Notes: generated by a model from the letters alone, not told the origin. A stretch of 64,000 nucleotides of DNA from Halobacillus litoralis (GCF_020524025.1 NZ_JAIVKN010000002.1:248001-312000), one strand, 5' to 3'. Shown: positions 8,543 through 16,370, numbered from the stretch's first letter. Numbers and translations: made by a program.

Positions 8543-8573
8543 AAAAAAAACGCCCTGCTTTTAAGCAGGACGT
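8543..8573 (-). terminator. Terminator of dctSR
   Basis: The stem CGTCCTGCTT/AAGCAGGGCG is followed on the minus strand by eight T residues, immediately after the dctR stop codon. Confidence 0.9.
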
Positions 8574-9263
8574 CTATGTTTTTAACTGATAGCGGTTGAC
8601 TGGTCTACCGACTCCGCCATATTGAATATCTATTTCGACCTCCCCGTTCTTCTGTAAATATTCCAAATAGCGGCGGGCGGTTACTCGAGCCATTCCAAGT
8701 CCGTCAGCCACTTCTTCCGCTGAAAGTGGCGTTGTGTATGGTACGAGGAATTGAGTGATCTGTTCCAATGTCTGCTGGTTCAGGCCTTTAGGCAGGTTCC
8801 TTACCTCTTTTTCACTGTAACCTCCGATTAGATCATCCACTTGACTTTGGCTTAAATCACCATCACCGCTTACCTGTGTGCGAAAAGTTTTGTAGTGAAG
8901 TAAAGACTGTTGAAGGCGTTCATACTTAAAAGGTTTAATAATGTAGTCCACAATTCCGTATTGAAACATAGAACGAATGGTTTCTTTTTCTTTAGCCGCT
9001 GTAACAACGATGACGTCTGAGTCTATCGCTCGTGATCGAATTTCTTTTAGAGTTTCCACTCCATCAAGCTCCGGCATATAAATGTCGAGAATAATGAGAT
9101 CTGGAGAAAGTTTAACTGCACACTCCACCCCTTCCTCTCCATTGGAAGCTGTGGCGATGACTTTGAAAGGAGAAACCTTTTCAATAAATTGTCGATTCAC
9201 TTCTTGTACCATGGGATCATCTTCTATCAATAACACGTTGATCATTTTTGACTGTTTGCTCAT
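8574..9263 (-). CDS. dctR: DctR-like response regulator (CitB family)
   Basis: A 229-residue response regulator. The receiver domain (residues 8-125) shows the acidic pocket IEDDP, phospho-acceptor Asp in LIILDIYMPELDG and the conserved Lys in IIKPF. The C-terminal part holds a winged/HTH domain (LSAEEVADGLGMARVTARRYLEYL), as in B. subtilis DctR, MalR and CitT, which activate carboxylate transport genes. ATG at 9263 has AAAGGAG at good spacing. It overlaps the end of the kinase gene by 47 bases and is followed by a terminator. Likely target: the adjacent TAXI-TRAP operon, where repeats are seen at 8257-8287. Confidence 0.93.
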   Translation of the reverse strand: MSKQSKMINVLLIEDDPMVQEVNRQFIEKVSPFKVIATASNGEEGVECAVKLSPDLIILDIYMPELDGVETLKEIRSRAIDSDVIVVTAAKEKETIRSMFQYGIVDYIIKPFKYERLQQSLLHYKTFRTQVSGDGDLSQSQVDDLIGGYSEKEVRNLPKGLNQQTLEQITQFLVPYTTPLSAEEVADGLGMARVTARRYLEYLQKNGEVEIDIQYGGVGRPVNRYQLKT

Positions 9264-10860
9264 ACGAATTCTCCTTTACGAACATCGGCAGTTGAATCAT
9301 CACACTTGTCCCTTCACCGGTCTGTGAAATGATTTCAAGACTTCCCCGGCCTTTATCTACAATATTTTTCACTAAATATAAACCAATTCCCGACCCTTTT
9401 TTCCCTTTGGTTGTAAATCCCTTATGGAAAGCTTTGTTCTGATGCTCAGACGACATCCCTTTTCCATTATCCTCTACAGTGATGGCGCAGTACTCTTTAT
9501 CCTGAATAATGGATACATCAATCCATTTCTGTTCACGCTTCACCTCATCAAAAGCATGGAAGGCATTTTCAATCAGGTTTCCTATAATCAAGACAAAATC
9601 ATGTTCATCCAGTAGATAAGGATAGACTTTTAAAACACTCTGCTCATCGACTGTGACCTCAATGTCCAGTTCTTTTCCTCTGCTCACTTTACTAAGCAGT
9701 AATCCGGACAGGCTGTAATCTTTAAACTTTGATACGAGAAACCCAGACAATTCCTCCTGTTTCTCTGAGGTCTCAAATACGAAATTCAGCGCCTGCTCCT
9801 TTTGGTCTAATTGAATCAAACCGGCAATCGTATGTAATTTGTTCAAGTGTTCATGGTTCTGTACGCGGAGGGCGTCGACGAAGGCTTTCACACCAGTCAA
9901 TTCCTCTGCGAGCTTGGTCACATCTGTTCGATCCTGGAAAATCATAACCGCCCCGATAATCTCATTTTCTACTTTCATAGGCACAGTTGTATATAAGATC
10001 ACCGTGCTCCCCAGCCGAAGTTCCTTATTATAATCCGCCTCTCCTGCATGTAAGGCATCATAAAAACGGACCTCCGGAACAACCTCCCTGATCGGAGAGC
10101 GGGTATAATCCTTATTTAAATGAAGAAGCTGCTTTGCTTTTCCATTCATCATCGAAATCACGCCGGATTGATCAATCACAATGATCCCTTCATTCATGGC
10201 CTGGAAGGCAGCTGTTCGTTCTTCGAAGAGCTGTACGATTTCGTGAGGTTCAAGACGGAAGGTCTGTTTCTTGAGATGACGGGCAAGAAGCCAGGAACCA
10301 ATGATTCCAAATAAAGAAGTCAGCGACAGCACGAATAAAATTTCATTTTTAATTCCCCATAGAACTTCTTGTATGGAAGGCAGAAAGTTCCCAACTACCA
10401 CCACACCAATTTGTTCAAGACCCTCATTCATAACCGGGACAAACCCTCTTACAGCTACGCCTGATTCACCCTTCGCTTTTGAGATATAGGTGTGTTCAGC
10501 GAACGCCGGTCCTTCATCTTTCCCTGAGGATAACGTACCAAGTTTCTCTTCAACAGGGTGGGAATAGCGCACACGGTTCATGTTCAGAACGACGATATAA
10601 TCGGAACGATTGATTGTTCGTATCCTTTCTACCATAGGGTTGATCGTTGTCCACCCTTCAGACTCCATAAGACCTTCTTTGACCTCCGGCAGGTTAGCTA
10701 CTGTACGCCCGGTAACAAGTGCTTGTTCACCCAGTGATTTCTCCCTATTCTCAATCGTATGCCCAACTATGATGATTCCGCCAATAAGAATGGAGAAAAG
10801 AACAATCCCAAAAGATAGAATCGTAATCTTCCATCGTATCGGCATCTGCTTTAGGGACAT
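9217..10860 (-). CDS. dctS: DctS-like sensor histidine kinase (CitA/DcuS type)
   Basis: A 547-residue membrane kinase: TM1 about 11-32, an extracytoplasmic Cache-type sensor domain, TM2 about 175-197, a cytoplasmic PAS domain, then the H-box RVQNHEHLNKLHTIAGLIQL and an HATPase domain (NLIENAFHAF, DNGKGM, GSGIGLYLVK). It closely resembles B. subtilis DctS, which senses C4-dicarboxylates. The start at 10860 is preferred over the ATG nine bases upstream because AGAGGGGG is then about 9 bases away; an open extension to 11169 would overlap dctB and is not credible. The gene is divergent from dctB, whose product probably acts as its co-sensor. Confidence 0.93.
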   Translation of the reverse strand: MSLKQMPIRWKITILSFGIVLFSILIGGIIIVGHTIENREKSLGEQALVTGRTVANLPEVKEGLMESEGWTTINPMVERIRTINRSDYIVVLNMNRVRYSHPVEEKLGTLSSGKDEGPAFAEHTYISKAKGESGVAVRGFVPVMNEGLEQIGVVVVGNFLPSIQEVLWGIKNEILFVLSLTSLFGIIGSWLLARHLKKQTFRLEPHEIVQLFEERTAAFQAMNEGIIVIDQSGVISMMNGKAKQLLHLNKDYTRSPIREVVPEVRFYDALHAGEADYNKELRLGSTVILYTTVPMKVENEIIGAVMIFQDRTDVTKLAEELTGVKAFVDALRVQNHEHLNKLHTIAGLIQLDQKEQALNFVFETSEKQEELSGFLVSKFKDYSLSGLLLSKVSRGKELDIEVTVDEQSVLKVYPYLLDEHDFVLIIGNLIENAFHAFDEVKREQKWIDVSIIQDKEYCAITVEDNGKGMSSEHQNKAFHKGFTTKGKKGSGIGLYLVKNIVDKGRGSLEIISQTGEGTSVMIQLPMFVKENSYEQTVKNDQRVIDRR

Positions 10861-10921
10861 TCTACGCATCCCCCTCTCTTTTTCTAGTGTATCACTTAAA
10901 TGTTGAATTATGGTACACTGA

Positions 10922-10935
10922 TGTAAACGATTCCA
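10922..10935. promoter_or_regulatory. Candidate cre site between dctS and dctB
   Basis: TGTAAACGATTCCA has one mismatch to TGWAANCGNTNWCA and lies 14 bases before the dctB start codon in the 88-base divergent gap. It suggests catabolite repression of the sensor module. Confidence 0.55.
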
Positions 10936-10948
10936 AGGGGTTTTAGCA

Positions 10949-12001
10949 TTGAAAGCCTTCTTCGCTATCAGTCTATTTATTTTCACCGGGATTTTTACGG
11001 CTCTTTTTTTTGGATTTGGACTAGGGGAAGCTTCAGAACCCCTGGAATACGATGATGAACAAGAAGGATTAGAAGATGAAATTGTCATTAAGTTCAGCCA
11101 TGTAGCTGCAGAAAACACACCTAAAGGACAAGCAGTGAGGAAGTTTGCTTCTCTTATCCAGAAGCGCACAGATGGAGAAATTAAAGTCGAAATTCATGCC
11201 AACGGGACCCTCTATAACGACCAGAATGAGTATCAGGCTTTAAAAAACAACCATATTCAAATGATTGCTCCAGCTACGTCAAAACTTACGGACAAATTTC
11301 CAAAATGGCAAGTTCTCGACCTGCCCTTTGCTTTTCCTACATACAAGGATGTGAAAAAAGCGTATGAAGGTCCGATTGGACAAACCCTGTTAACGGAACT
11401 GAAAAACGATCAAGTTAAGGGATTGAGCTTCTGGTATAACGGCTACAAACAGATGACAAGCAGTGAAGATCCTCTCCTCCGCCCTTCAGATTTTAAGTTG
11501 ATGCATTTCAGAATTATGCCGAGCCCTGTCATTAAAGCTCAATATCAAGCGCTTGGGGCAAGCACCAGTGTCCTTCCTTTTAATAAAATCTATGAAAATC
11601 TTGACGTAGATTTTATCAATGGACAAGAAAATACTGCATCCAACATTTACACCAAGAAATTGTATGAAACTCAGGACCATATGACCATCAGCAATCACGG
11701 GTATTTAGGGTATGTTGTGTTAATGAATGAAATATTCTGGAAGGAACTGTCAAAAGAACATCAGGACATTATCCAGAAAACGATGGCCGAAACGACAGAT
11801 TGGAGCTGGAGGCACTCCATTGAGATGAACGATAGTCAGCTTCGGGAAATGAAACGCACAGATGCCATCGAAGTCCACTATCTGAACGATCAACAAAAGC
11901 AGCTTTGGGAAGATGCGCTGGAATCCGTCTATAAAGAAGCCAGACCCGTCATTGGAGACAAGCTGTTTAATGAAGTGATGAAACTAAAGGAACACGACTG
12001 A
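10949..12001 (+). CDS. dctB: DctB-like TRAP-type binding protein acting as co-sensor of DctS
   Basis: A 350-residue secreted protein of the DctP family with an N-terminal signal/anchor helix, then EYDDEQEGLEDEIVIKFSHV, nearly the same as the start of mature B. subtilis DctB (YdbE). DctB is a C4-dicarboxylate-binding protein that works with the DctS kinase as a sensor and not as part of a transporter. No DctQM permease for it is in the window, and it sits divergently from dctSR, which fits that role. TTG start at 10949 with AAGGGG nine bases upstream; a cre-like site lies between that and the promoter region. Confidence 0.9.
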   Translation: MKAFFAISLFIFTGIFTALFFGFGLGEASEPLEYDDEQEGLEDEIVIKFSHVAAENTPKGQAVRKFASLIQKRTDGEIKVEIHANGTLYNDQNEYQALKNNHIQMIAPATSKLTDKFPKWQVLDLPFAFPTYKDVKKAYEGPIGQTLLTELKNDQVKGLSFWYNGYKQMTSSEDPLLRPSDFKLMHFRIMPSPVIKAQYQALGASTSVLPFNKIYENLDVDFINGQENTASNIYTKKLYETQDHMTISNHGYLGYVVLMNEIFWKELSKEHQDIIQKTMAETTDWSWRHSIEMNDSQLREMKRTDAIEVHYLNDQQKQLWEDALESVYKEARPVIGDKLFNEVMKLKEHD

Positions 12002-12012
12002 AAGGAGCCATC

Positions 12013-12321
12013 ATGATGAAAACTATTTTTGTTGCAGGCCATTCAAAACTGCCTACAGGTATCGCAGCCAATCATATTTCGGAATCTCTTACTCTAACAC
12101 TGGAAATTGACAAAAAATACGGGGTGATTGTGGATGCCTCCTGTACGCTCGCTACCGAGCATGGAAGAGAGTTTATCAAGTCTCTATTAAAAGGGTACAG
12201 CCTGAAAGACGGAATTGAGGAACCCATTGCCCGCTTAAAAGAAGGCTATTTAGGTAAAGCCGGCAATGCGCTTGAGGCCGCGCTGAAGGATTCTCACAAA
12301 CAATATCTCTATCACCAATAA
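12013..12321 (+). CDS. DUF3870 family protein
   Basis: A 102-residue cytoplasmic protein matching DUF3870 (pattern FVAGHSKLPTG at the N-terminus, VDASCTLAT in the middle and ARLKEGYLGKA near the C-terminus). The family is common in Firmicutes, often near amino-acid or organic-acid genes, and has no known function. It follows dctB by 11 bases with AAAGGAG five bases before the ATG, so the two are one operon ended by the terminator directly downstream. A second in-frame ATG at 12016 is equally possible. Confidence 0.85.
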   Translation: MMKTIFVAGHSKLPTGIAANHISESLTLTLEIDKKYGVIVDASCTLATEHGREFIKSLLKGYSLKDGIEEPIARLKEGYLGKAGNALEAALKDSHKQYLYHQ

Positions 12322-12357
12322 AAAGAAGGACCAGATTTGTTCTGGTCCTTCTTTTTT
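12322..12357 (+). terminator. Terminator of dctB-DUF3870 operon
   Basis: A 14-bp stem (AAAGAAGGACCAGA / TCTGGTCCTTCTTT) with a 5-base loop and trailing T run. The A run on the left arm may let it also act on minus-strand transcription from lhgO. Confidence 0.92.
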
Positions 12358-12397
12358 AGCTTTATTAAAATATTTTCTAATTTTAATAGACTTGTAT

Positions 12398-13603
12398 TTA
12401 TACTACTTTCAAGGCTTTTAATTCAGGGAGCTTTTTGGCGATTTCTTTGCCGATTTCCAGAGAAGCGGTTGCGGCTGGTGATGGTGCGTTGCATACATGA
12501 ACCGAACGTTTGCCTGTGATGATATGAAAATCATCAACCAGCTGTCCGTTCTTCAGCATGGCCTGGGCACGCACACCTGCATCTGTCGGAACCACATCTT
12601 CTGCCTGGATGTCAGGTACAAGACGCTGCAGACTTTTGACAAAGCTTTTTTTATGAAAAGAGCGGACCATCTCTTTCATCCCTTCTTTCACATTCGAACC
12701 TGCCATTTTCCAAAACCCTGGAAAAGACAGGACATCCAAGGTGTCCTTCCAATGAAAGTCCGTTTTTTGATAGCCTTCACGCTTAAAGCTCAGCACGGCA
12801 TTCGGTCCTGCATGAACGCCTCCGTCCATCATTTTCGTTAAATGAACCCCTAAAAACGGAAAGTCGGGATTAGGAATTGGATAAATCAGCCCTTTTACTA
12901 AATGAGTTTTTTCCTCAGTCAACTCAAAATACTCACCGCGGAAAGGAACAATCCTAACATCTGTATGGATGCCCGCCATCTTAACAAGACGGTCACTGAA
13001 GAGTCCTGCGCAGTTGATCATATAACGGGAATGCAGGCTTTTTTCTGTCGTGTCAATCACAACTTCTTCCTTACGCTCTGTTATATCGACCACAGCGGAA
13101 CCTAATAAAAACTCCACCCCTGCCTGTTCCAGCAACTCCTTAATTTTTTCACTGACCTTCTTATAGTTCACTATCCCTGTCGAAGGTACTTTCAAACCGG
13201 CCAGCCCATCTACATAAGGCTCAATTTCTCTCAATTCATCGCGGTCAATTCTGGAGACATTCAAGCCATTTTGCTGAACGCGTTCATATAAAGCTTCCAT
13301 GCGTGGCAGTTCCTCTTTATCTGTTGCAACAAGGACCTTGCCACAGACTTCATGGGGGATGCCGTTATCCTGGCAGAATTTCACCATGGAGTTCCGCCCC
13401 TGGACAGCCATCCTTGCTTTTAAACTACCCGGCTTGTAGTAAACGCCTGAATGGATGACTCCACTGTTTCTTCCTGTCTGGTGGGCGGAAATTTCAGTTT
13501 CTTTCTCAACCACTACGATACGCGCGTCCGGATACTTTCTCACGAGCGCATAAGCTGTGGATAATCCTACAATTCCGCCTCCAATAATCACATAATCATA
13601 CAT
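12398..13603 (-). CDS. lhgO: L-2-hydroxyglutarate oxidase
   Basis: A 401-residue FAD-dependent oxidoreductase of the DAO superfamily. The dinucleotide motif GGGIVGLSTAYAL is at the N-terminus, followed by GRNSGVIHSGVYYKPGSLKA, a signature of LhgO, and VPTDAGVRAQAM near the C-terminus. It oxidises L-2-hydroxyglutarate to 2-oxoglutarate and passes electrons to the quinone pool. The start at 13603 gives AGGAGG an 8-base spacer; the ATG at 13609 would be only 2 bases from it. It follows csiD directly, so the pair converts glutarate to 2-oxoglutarate plus succinate, the end of the lysine/5-aminovalerate route. Confidence 0.95.
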   Translation of the reverse strand: MYDYVIIGGGIVGLSTAYALVRKYPDARIVVVEKETEISAHQTGRNSGVIHSGVYYKPGSLKARMAVQGRNSMVKFCQDNGIPHEVCGKVLVATDKEELPRMEALYERVQQNGLNVSRIDRDELREIEPYVDGLAGLKVPSTGIVNYKKVSEKIKELLEQAGVEFLLGSAVVDITERKEEVVIDTTEKSLHSRYMINCAGLFSDRLVKMAGIHTDVRIVPFRGEYFELTEEKTHLVKGLIYPIPNPDFPFLGVHLTKMMDGGVHAGPNAVLSFKREGYQKTDFHWKDTLDVLSFPGFWKMAGSNVKEGMKEMVRSFHKKSFVKSLQRLVPDIQAEDVVPTDAGVRAQAMLKNGQLVDDFHIITGKRSVHVCNAPSPAATASLEIGKEIAKKLPELKALKVV

Positions 13604-13618
13604 CAACATGACCTCCTG

Positions 13619-14554
13619 CTACTGAACGAATCGACCTCTTTGGCGAAGCAATTCTCTGTGCAATTCTGTATTTTTTTCAAATCCGCCTCTTCCATGAAGC
13701 CAGAAACGGTTGTTTAGCATAACTAAGTCTCCAACAGGCAGTTCTAATTCAACAATTCCTGTTGAATTTTCCATCGATTGAGAAAGCTCTTTTAAATATT
13801 GTGCCTGGCGAATGGTTTCAGGATAGACAAATTGATCAATAAAGCAGATACACGGCTGGTTATTCCATGTATAAAAAGTTTTCCGATGGACGTCCTCTGA
13901 CACATTTTTACTCGCTGGTGCTTTGTACGTGAAAGGGTGGGAAGCCAGTGCATGGTTATAGAAGTAATCAAAATCTTCCCATTCATCAAGATGAAGGAGC
14001 CTTGAACTTCCACCTACAGCATTTTCCTCCTCCATTTTCATCATAAGCAGCCAGTCTGTCGGCTCATCTACATAGGTTCCATCTGTATGAAGCGTAAATC
14101 TTCTGTATGCCTGGCGGAGATAAGAGTCACTGTCATCTGTGTGTTTAACGGAAAAGCGGGCATAGTATTTCTTCGACATGGCATCAAAGTTCGGAATTCC
14201 AGCAATATGGCTTAACGCTGTTGAGAATTTCACGTAATCTTGAGCATCCGTTGTAATTCCCTGCAGTCCGATTGTAAACCCGCCTGAGGTACGGTCGTTC
14301 AGTATGCGGCGGATTGTATGTCCAAACACTTCATCCGTTAATTCCAGAAGCGTGTTGGCGACTAATAAACGCTGATAAGGAATATATTCGAGCTGCTCAT
14401 CACTAATGTCCTTAACCTCATCCAGGAATTGATGGATCACCTGTTCTTCCAGTTCGATAGAATATAAGCGGTCGTGCTTTTCATGCGGTTGAATGGAATA
14501 TCCTTTTCCAGTAAATGATGACAATTGTTCTTTTTTCACTTCTAATGCACACAT
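13619..14554 (-). CDS. csiD: Glutarate 2-hydroxylase (CsiD/GlaH family, 2-oxoglutarate and Fe(II) dependent)
   Basis: A 311-residue member of the CsiD family. The iron-binding facial triad is visible as the His-x-Asp motif in TLHTDGTYVDEPTDW and a distal His in RFWLHGRGGF, with the following arginine expected to bind 2-oxoglutarate. It hydroxylates glutarate to L-2-hydroxyglutarate while turning 2-oxoglutarate into succinate. ATG at 14554 has GGAGG eight bases upstream. It starts an operon with lhgO and is preceded by a 200-base structured leader with its own promoter and intrinsic terminator (14605-14806), so it is probably controlled by attenuation. The enzymes that make glutarate (gabT/gabD-like) are not in the window. 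Confidence 0.95.
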   Translation of the reverse strand: MCALEVKKEQLSSFTGKGYSIQPHEKHDRLYSIELEEQVIHQFLDEVKDISDEQLEYIPYQRLLVANTLLELTDEVFGHTIRRILNDRTSGGFTIGLQGITTDAQDYVKFSTALSHIAGIPNFDAMSKKYYARFSVKHTDDSDSYLRQAYRRFTLHTDGTYVDEPTDWLLMMKMEEENAVGGSSRLLHLDEWEDFDYFYNHALASHPFTYKAPASKNVSEDVHRKTFYTWNNQPCICFIDQFVYPETIRQAQYLKELSQSMENSTGIVELELPVGDLVMLNNRFWLHGRGGFEKNTELHRELLRQRGRFVQ

Positions 14555-14604
14555 AGGAACACCCTCCAGAATTTAATTGGTTTTTCATCTTACGGGCCCA
14601 TAAG

Positions 14605-14648
14605 ATAGAAAAAAGCCAGTCTTCCCCTATGAAGGAAAAACTGGCTTT
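14605..14648 (-). terminator. Leader terminator upstream of csiD (attenuator)
   Basis: On the minus strand the stem AAAGCCAGT / ACTGGCTTT (with an inner CTTC/GAAG extension) is followed by TTTTTTCTATCTT. It lies between the csiD promoter and the csiD start codon, so it must be bypassed for expression. Confidence 0.88.
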
Positions 14649-14699
14649 AAACTGCGGAAGAATCTCTGGTTCACAGAGACTGAACAGTTTTACAGTTAC
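14649..14699 (-). ncRNA. Conserved leader stem of csiD, candidate antiterminator or aptamer (copy A)
   Basis: Reading the minus strand 5' to 3': GUAACUG (14699-14693), then stem P1 AAACUG/CAGUUU (14690-14685 with 14654-14649), an asymmetric internal loop containing UUCUUCCG, and stem P2 UCUCUG/CAGAGA (14679-14674 with 14668-14663). GUAACUG can also pair with the CAGUU of the terminator's 5' arm, which would block the terminator. The same arrangement with different but compensating stem bases is found at 32571-32624. I do not recognise the element as a known riboswitch or T-box. Confidence 0.7.
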
Positions 14700-14777
14700 A
14701 GTATTTACGTTTACGTTCGCTTATTGCAACCGGATTGTGAAAGGGGCTGCCTCTCTACAGGGCTGCTTTCTACCATT

Positions 14778-14806
14778 ATCTTATATCTTTTATAATTTTC
14801 TGTCAA
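14778..14806 (-). promoter_or_regulatory. csiD: Sigma-A promoter of csiD-lhgO
   Basis: -35 TTGACA (14806-14801), 17-base spacer, -10 TAAGAT (14783-14778), with GATAAT an alternative -10. The GACAGAAAATTA segment spanning the -35 and spacer is repeated exactly in the promoter of the second leader at 32700-32728. The predicted leader is about 215 bases. Confidence 0.85.
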
Positions 14807-14913
14807 TAGACTTTTCATTTATTTACAGAAAACGACTCTTTCCACACATCTGACTCGAAGCACCTATTAAAGGCGCCTGCTCCCTCAACATAAGTTCTCT
14901 AAGGTTACGACAA

Positions 14914-14927
14914 ATTTCCCGGGAAAT
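14914..14927. repeat. Perfect 14-bp palindrome upstream of the csiD promoter
   Basis: ATTTCCCGGGAAAT lies about 110 bases upstream of the csiD -35 box, between it and a small membrane-protein gene. It could be a regulator site; no linked regulator is apparent. Confidence 0.4.
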
Positions 14928-14954
14928 GTTTATGTACCATCTACAAATCCATGA

Positions 14955-15059
14955 TTATAACCACAAATAAAGAAGAATGAAAATGACGGCCCAGATCGGA
15001 ACAGAAAGAACGATGGCCCACAACAGTCCCTTCATGAAATTCCCTTCACCATTTTCCAT
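14955..15059 (-). CDS. Small 34-residue membrane protein
   Basis: A short gene: ATG at 15059 with AGAGGTG five bases upstream and stop TAA at 14955-14957. The product starts MENGEGNFMKG and then has one strongly hydrophobic helix (LLWAIVLSVPIWAVIFILLY), ending WL. Tiny single-span proteins of this type are common in Bacillaceae and are easily missed; the function is unknown. A TATAAA-like box precedes the ribosome site. It is separate from the operon that ends at 15156 because a strong terminator lies between. Confidence 0.7.
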   Translation of the reverse strand: MENGEGNFMKGLLWAIVLSVPIWAVIFILLYLWL

Positions 15060-15117
15060 ATGAACACCTCTTTTTTATACGAGTATGTCCAGCTGTGATT
15101 TTTTTAACTCACAACAA

Positions 15118-15152
15118 AAGGTGCGGGGCTCCTATTCAAGTCCCCACACCTT
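15118..15152 (-). terminator. Terminator of the 11-gene beta-oxidation operon
   Basis: A GC-rich stem (AAGGTGTGGGG / CCCCGCACCTT with one bulge/mismatch) followed by TTTTGTTGTG on the minus strand, directly after the last gene of the operon. Confidence 0.87.
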
Positions 15153-15155
15153 CTG

Positions 15156-15557
15156 CTATTCATCACGGATTAACTTAAATGTCCCTATTCCTTTTGCCAG
15201 CATCGAACCTTCTTGATCGTATAACTCTCCTTCAGCTGTAACGATTCGATATCCCTGCTTAAGGATTCTCCCAGTAGCGGTGATCTCTCCACCGGCCACA
15301 GGAGCAAGATAATTAAGGTTTAAGTTCATCGTCGTGCAGCGTGTCTTTGTCGTCGACCGGATTGCCATACCTAAGACAAGATCCAGCATGGTCGCATGAA
15401 CACCTCCATGTAAGGTGCCATTGACGTTGTGTAATTTTTCATGAATGGGCAGTTTTAGAAGAACATCCCCTTCTTCAAACCGCATAATTTCAAAGCCGAT
15501 ATGGGAAAAGAAAGGACTCGCTTCAAAGCTCTCCCTCACATCCTCAATGGTTTTCAT
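15156..15557 (-). CDS. PaaI-type hotdog acyl-CoA thioesterase
   Basis: A 133-residue single hotdog domain with the PaaI active-site signature NGTLHGGVHATMLD: His50-Gly51-Gly52 and acidic Asp59. It hydrolyses acyl-CoA esters to free CoA, often to relieve CoA trapping during acid breakdown. The start at 15557 is chosen because GAAGGAGG is 8 bases away; an ATG at 15575 overlaps the upstream stop but has no ribosome site. Last gene of the operon. Its C-terminus ([10 protein letters not shown]) is nearly the same as that of the hotdog protein at 16371-16751, so the two are paralogues. Confidence 0.9.
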   Translation of the reverse strand: MKTIEDVRESFEASPFFSHIGFEIMRFEEGDVLLKLPIHEKLHNVNGTLHGGVHATMLDLVLGMAIRSTTKTRCTTMNLNLNYLAPVAGGEITATGRILKQGYRIVTAEGELYDQEGSMLAKGIGTFKLIRDE

Positions 15558-15574
15558 CTGTCCTTCCTCCTTCA

Positions 15575-16354
15575 TTACCTGCCTTGAAAAAGAGGCGGTC
15601 TCTTCTCAAGGAACGCGGTTGTTCCCTCGTTTTTATCCTCTGAGTTAAACAGGACAGCCTGAGAGAGCTTCTCCAGCATAAGTCCTGTCTTCATATCTGT
15701 CTCTGCACCCATATGAACAGATACCTTAGCGAGTTGTACAGCAAGTGGTCCTTTAGCCAGAATCTTGGCGCTGACTTTTTCCACTTCTTCCAGCAGTGCT
15801 TCAGGGGATACAACTTCTGTAACCAGCCCAATTCTTAAAGCTTCTTCAGCGTCAATGATTTTCCCTGTCAAGATCATCTCAAGCGCCTTTCCCTTCCCGA
15901 CTAAACGAGCCAGTCTCTGCGTTCCACCTGCTCCAGGGATGATCGAGAGGTTCAGTTCTGGAAGGCCTAATTTAGCCTGGGTGGAGGCAATTCGAATATC
16001 ACAACTCATGGCCAGTTCGCATCCACCGCCCAAAGCAAAACCATTAATCATGGCGATCGTCGGTTTTTCAAAGCTCTCAATCTTGTCATAGATTTGCTGC
16101 ATACCGTTCGACTGAAGGGCATCGACTGCTGTTTTTTCCGTCAACTGGCTGATATCAGCCCCTGCCGCGAAGGACTTTTCGCCTTTGCCTGTGAAGATGA
16201 CAATCCCGACTTCTGGATCTTTAGAAGCTCGATCCAGTGCCTCTTCCATTTCATCTAAGGTCTGTTTATTCAACGCATTTCGAACATCCGGACGATTGAT
16301 CGTAATGAAAGCCAGCTGATCCTGCCTTACGTATTCAATGTTTTCTAATGCCAT
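15575..16354 (-). CDS. Enoyl-CoA hydratase (crotonase family)
   Basis: A 259-residue crotonase-fold enzyme. The oxyanion-hole segments AAGADISQL and GGGCELAMSCD are present, with both catalytic glutamates, one in GGCELA and one in LPELNLSIIPGAGGTQRL, so hydratase activity is expected. It adds water to trans-2-enoyl-CoA to give (S)-3-hydroxyacyl-CoA, feeding the two 3-hydroxyacyl-CoA dehydrogenases upstream in the operon. ATG at 16354 has AAAGGATGAG six bases away. It lies between two hotdog paralogues. Confidence 0.92.
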   Translation of the reverse strand: MALENIEYVRQDQLAFITINRPDVRNALNKQTLDEMEEALDRASKDPEVGIVIFTGKGEKSFAAGADISQLTEKTAVDALQSNGMQQIYDKIESFEKPTIAMINGFALGGGCELAMSCDIRIASTQAKLGLPELNLSIIPGAGGTQRLARLVGKGKALEMILTGKIIDAEEALRIGLVTEVVSPEALLEEVEKVSAKILAKGPLAVQLAKVSVHMGAETDMKTGLMLEKLSQAVLFNSEDKNEGTTAFLEKRPPLFQGR

Positions 16355-16370
16355 GATTTCTCATCCTTTC

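Noticed and set aside
8224-8544. Open frame of 106 codons on the minus strand upstream of the TAXI gene
   Set aside because: No ribosome site, low-complexity Pro/Gly-rich product, and it covers promoter repeats and a cre-like site.
10861-11169. N-terminal extension of the DctS kinase
   Set aside because: It would overlap dctB for over 200 bases, has no ribosome site and is not found in DctS; the start at 10860 has AGAGGGGG at proper distance.
14605-14806. T-box, lysine or SAM riboswitch as explanation of the csiD leader
   Set aside because: No UGGNACC antiterminator box, no lysine-riboswitch or SAM core sequences; the conserved parts (GUAACUG, UUC-N-UU internal loop) fit none of these.
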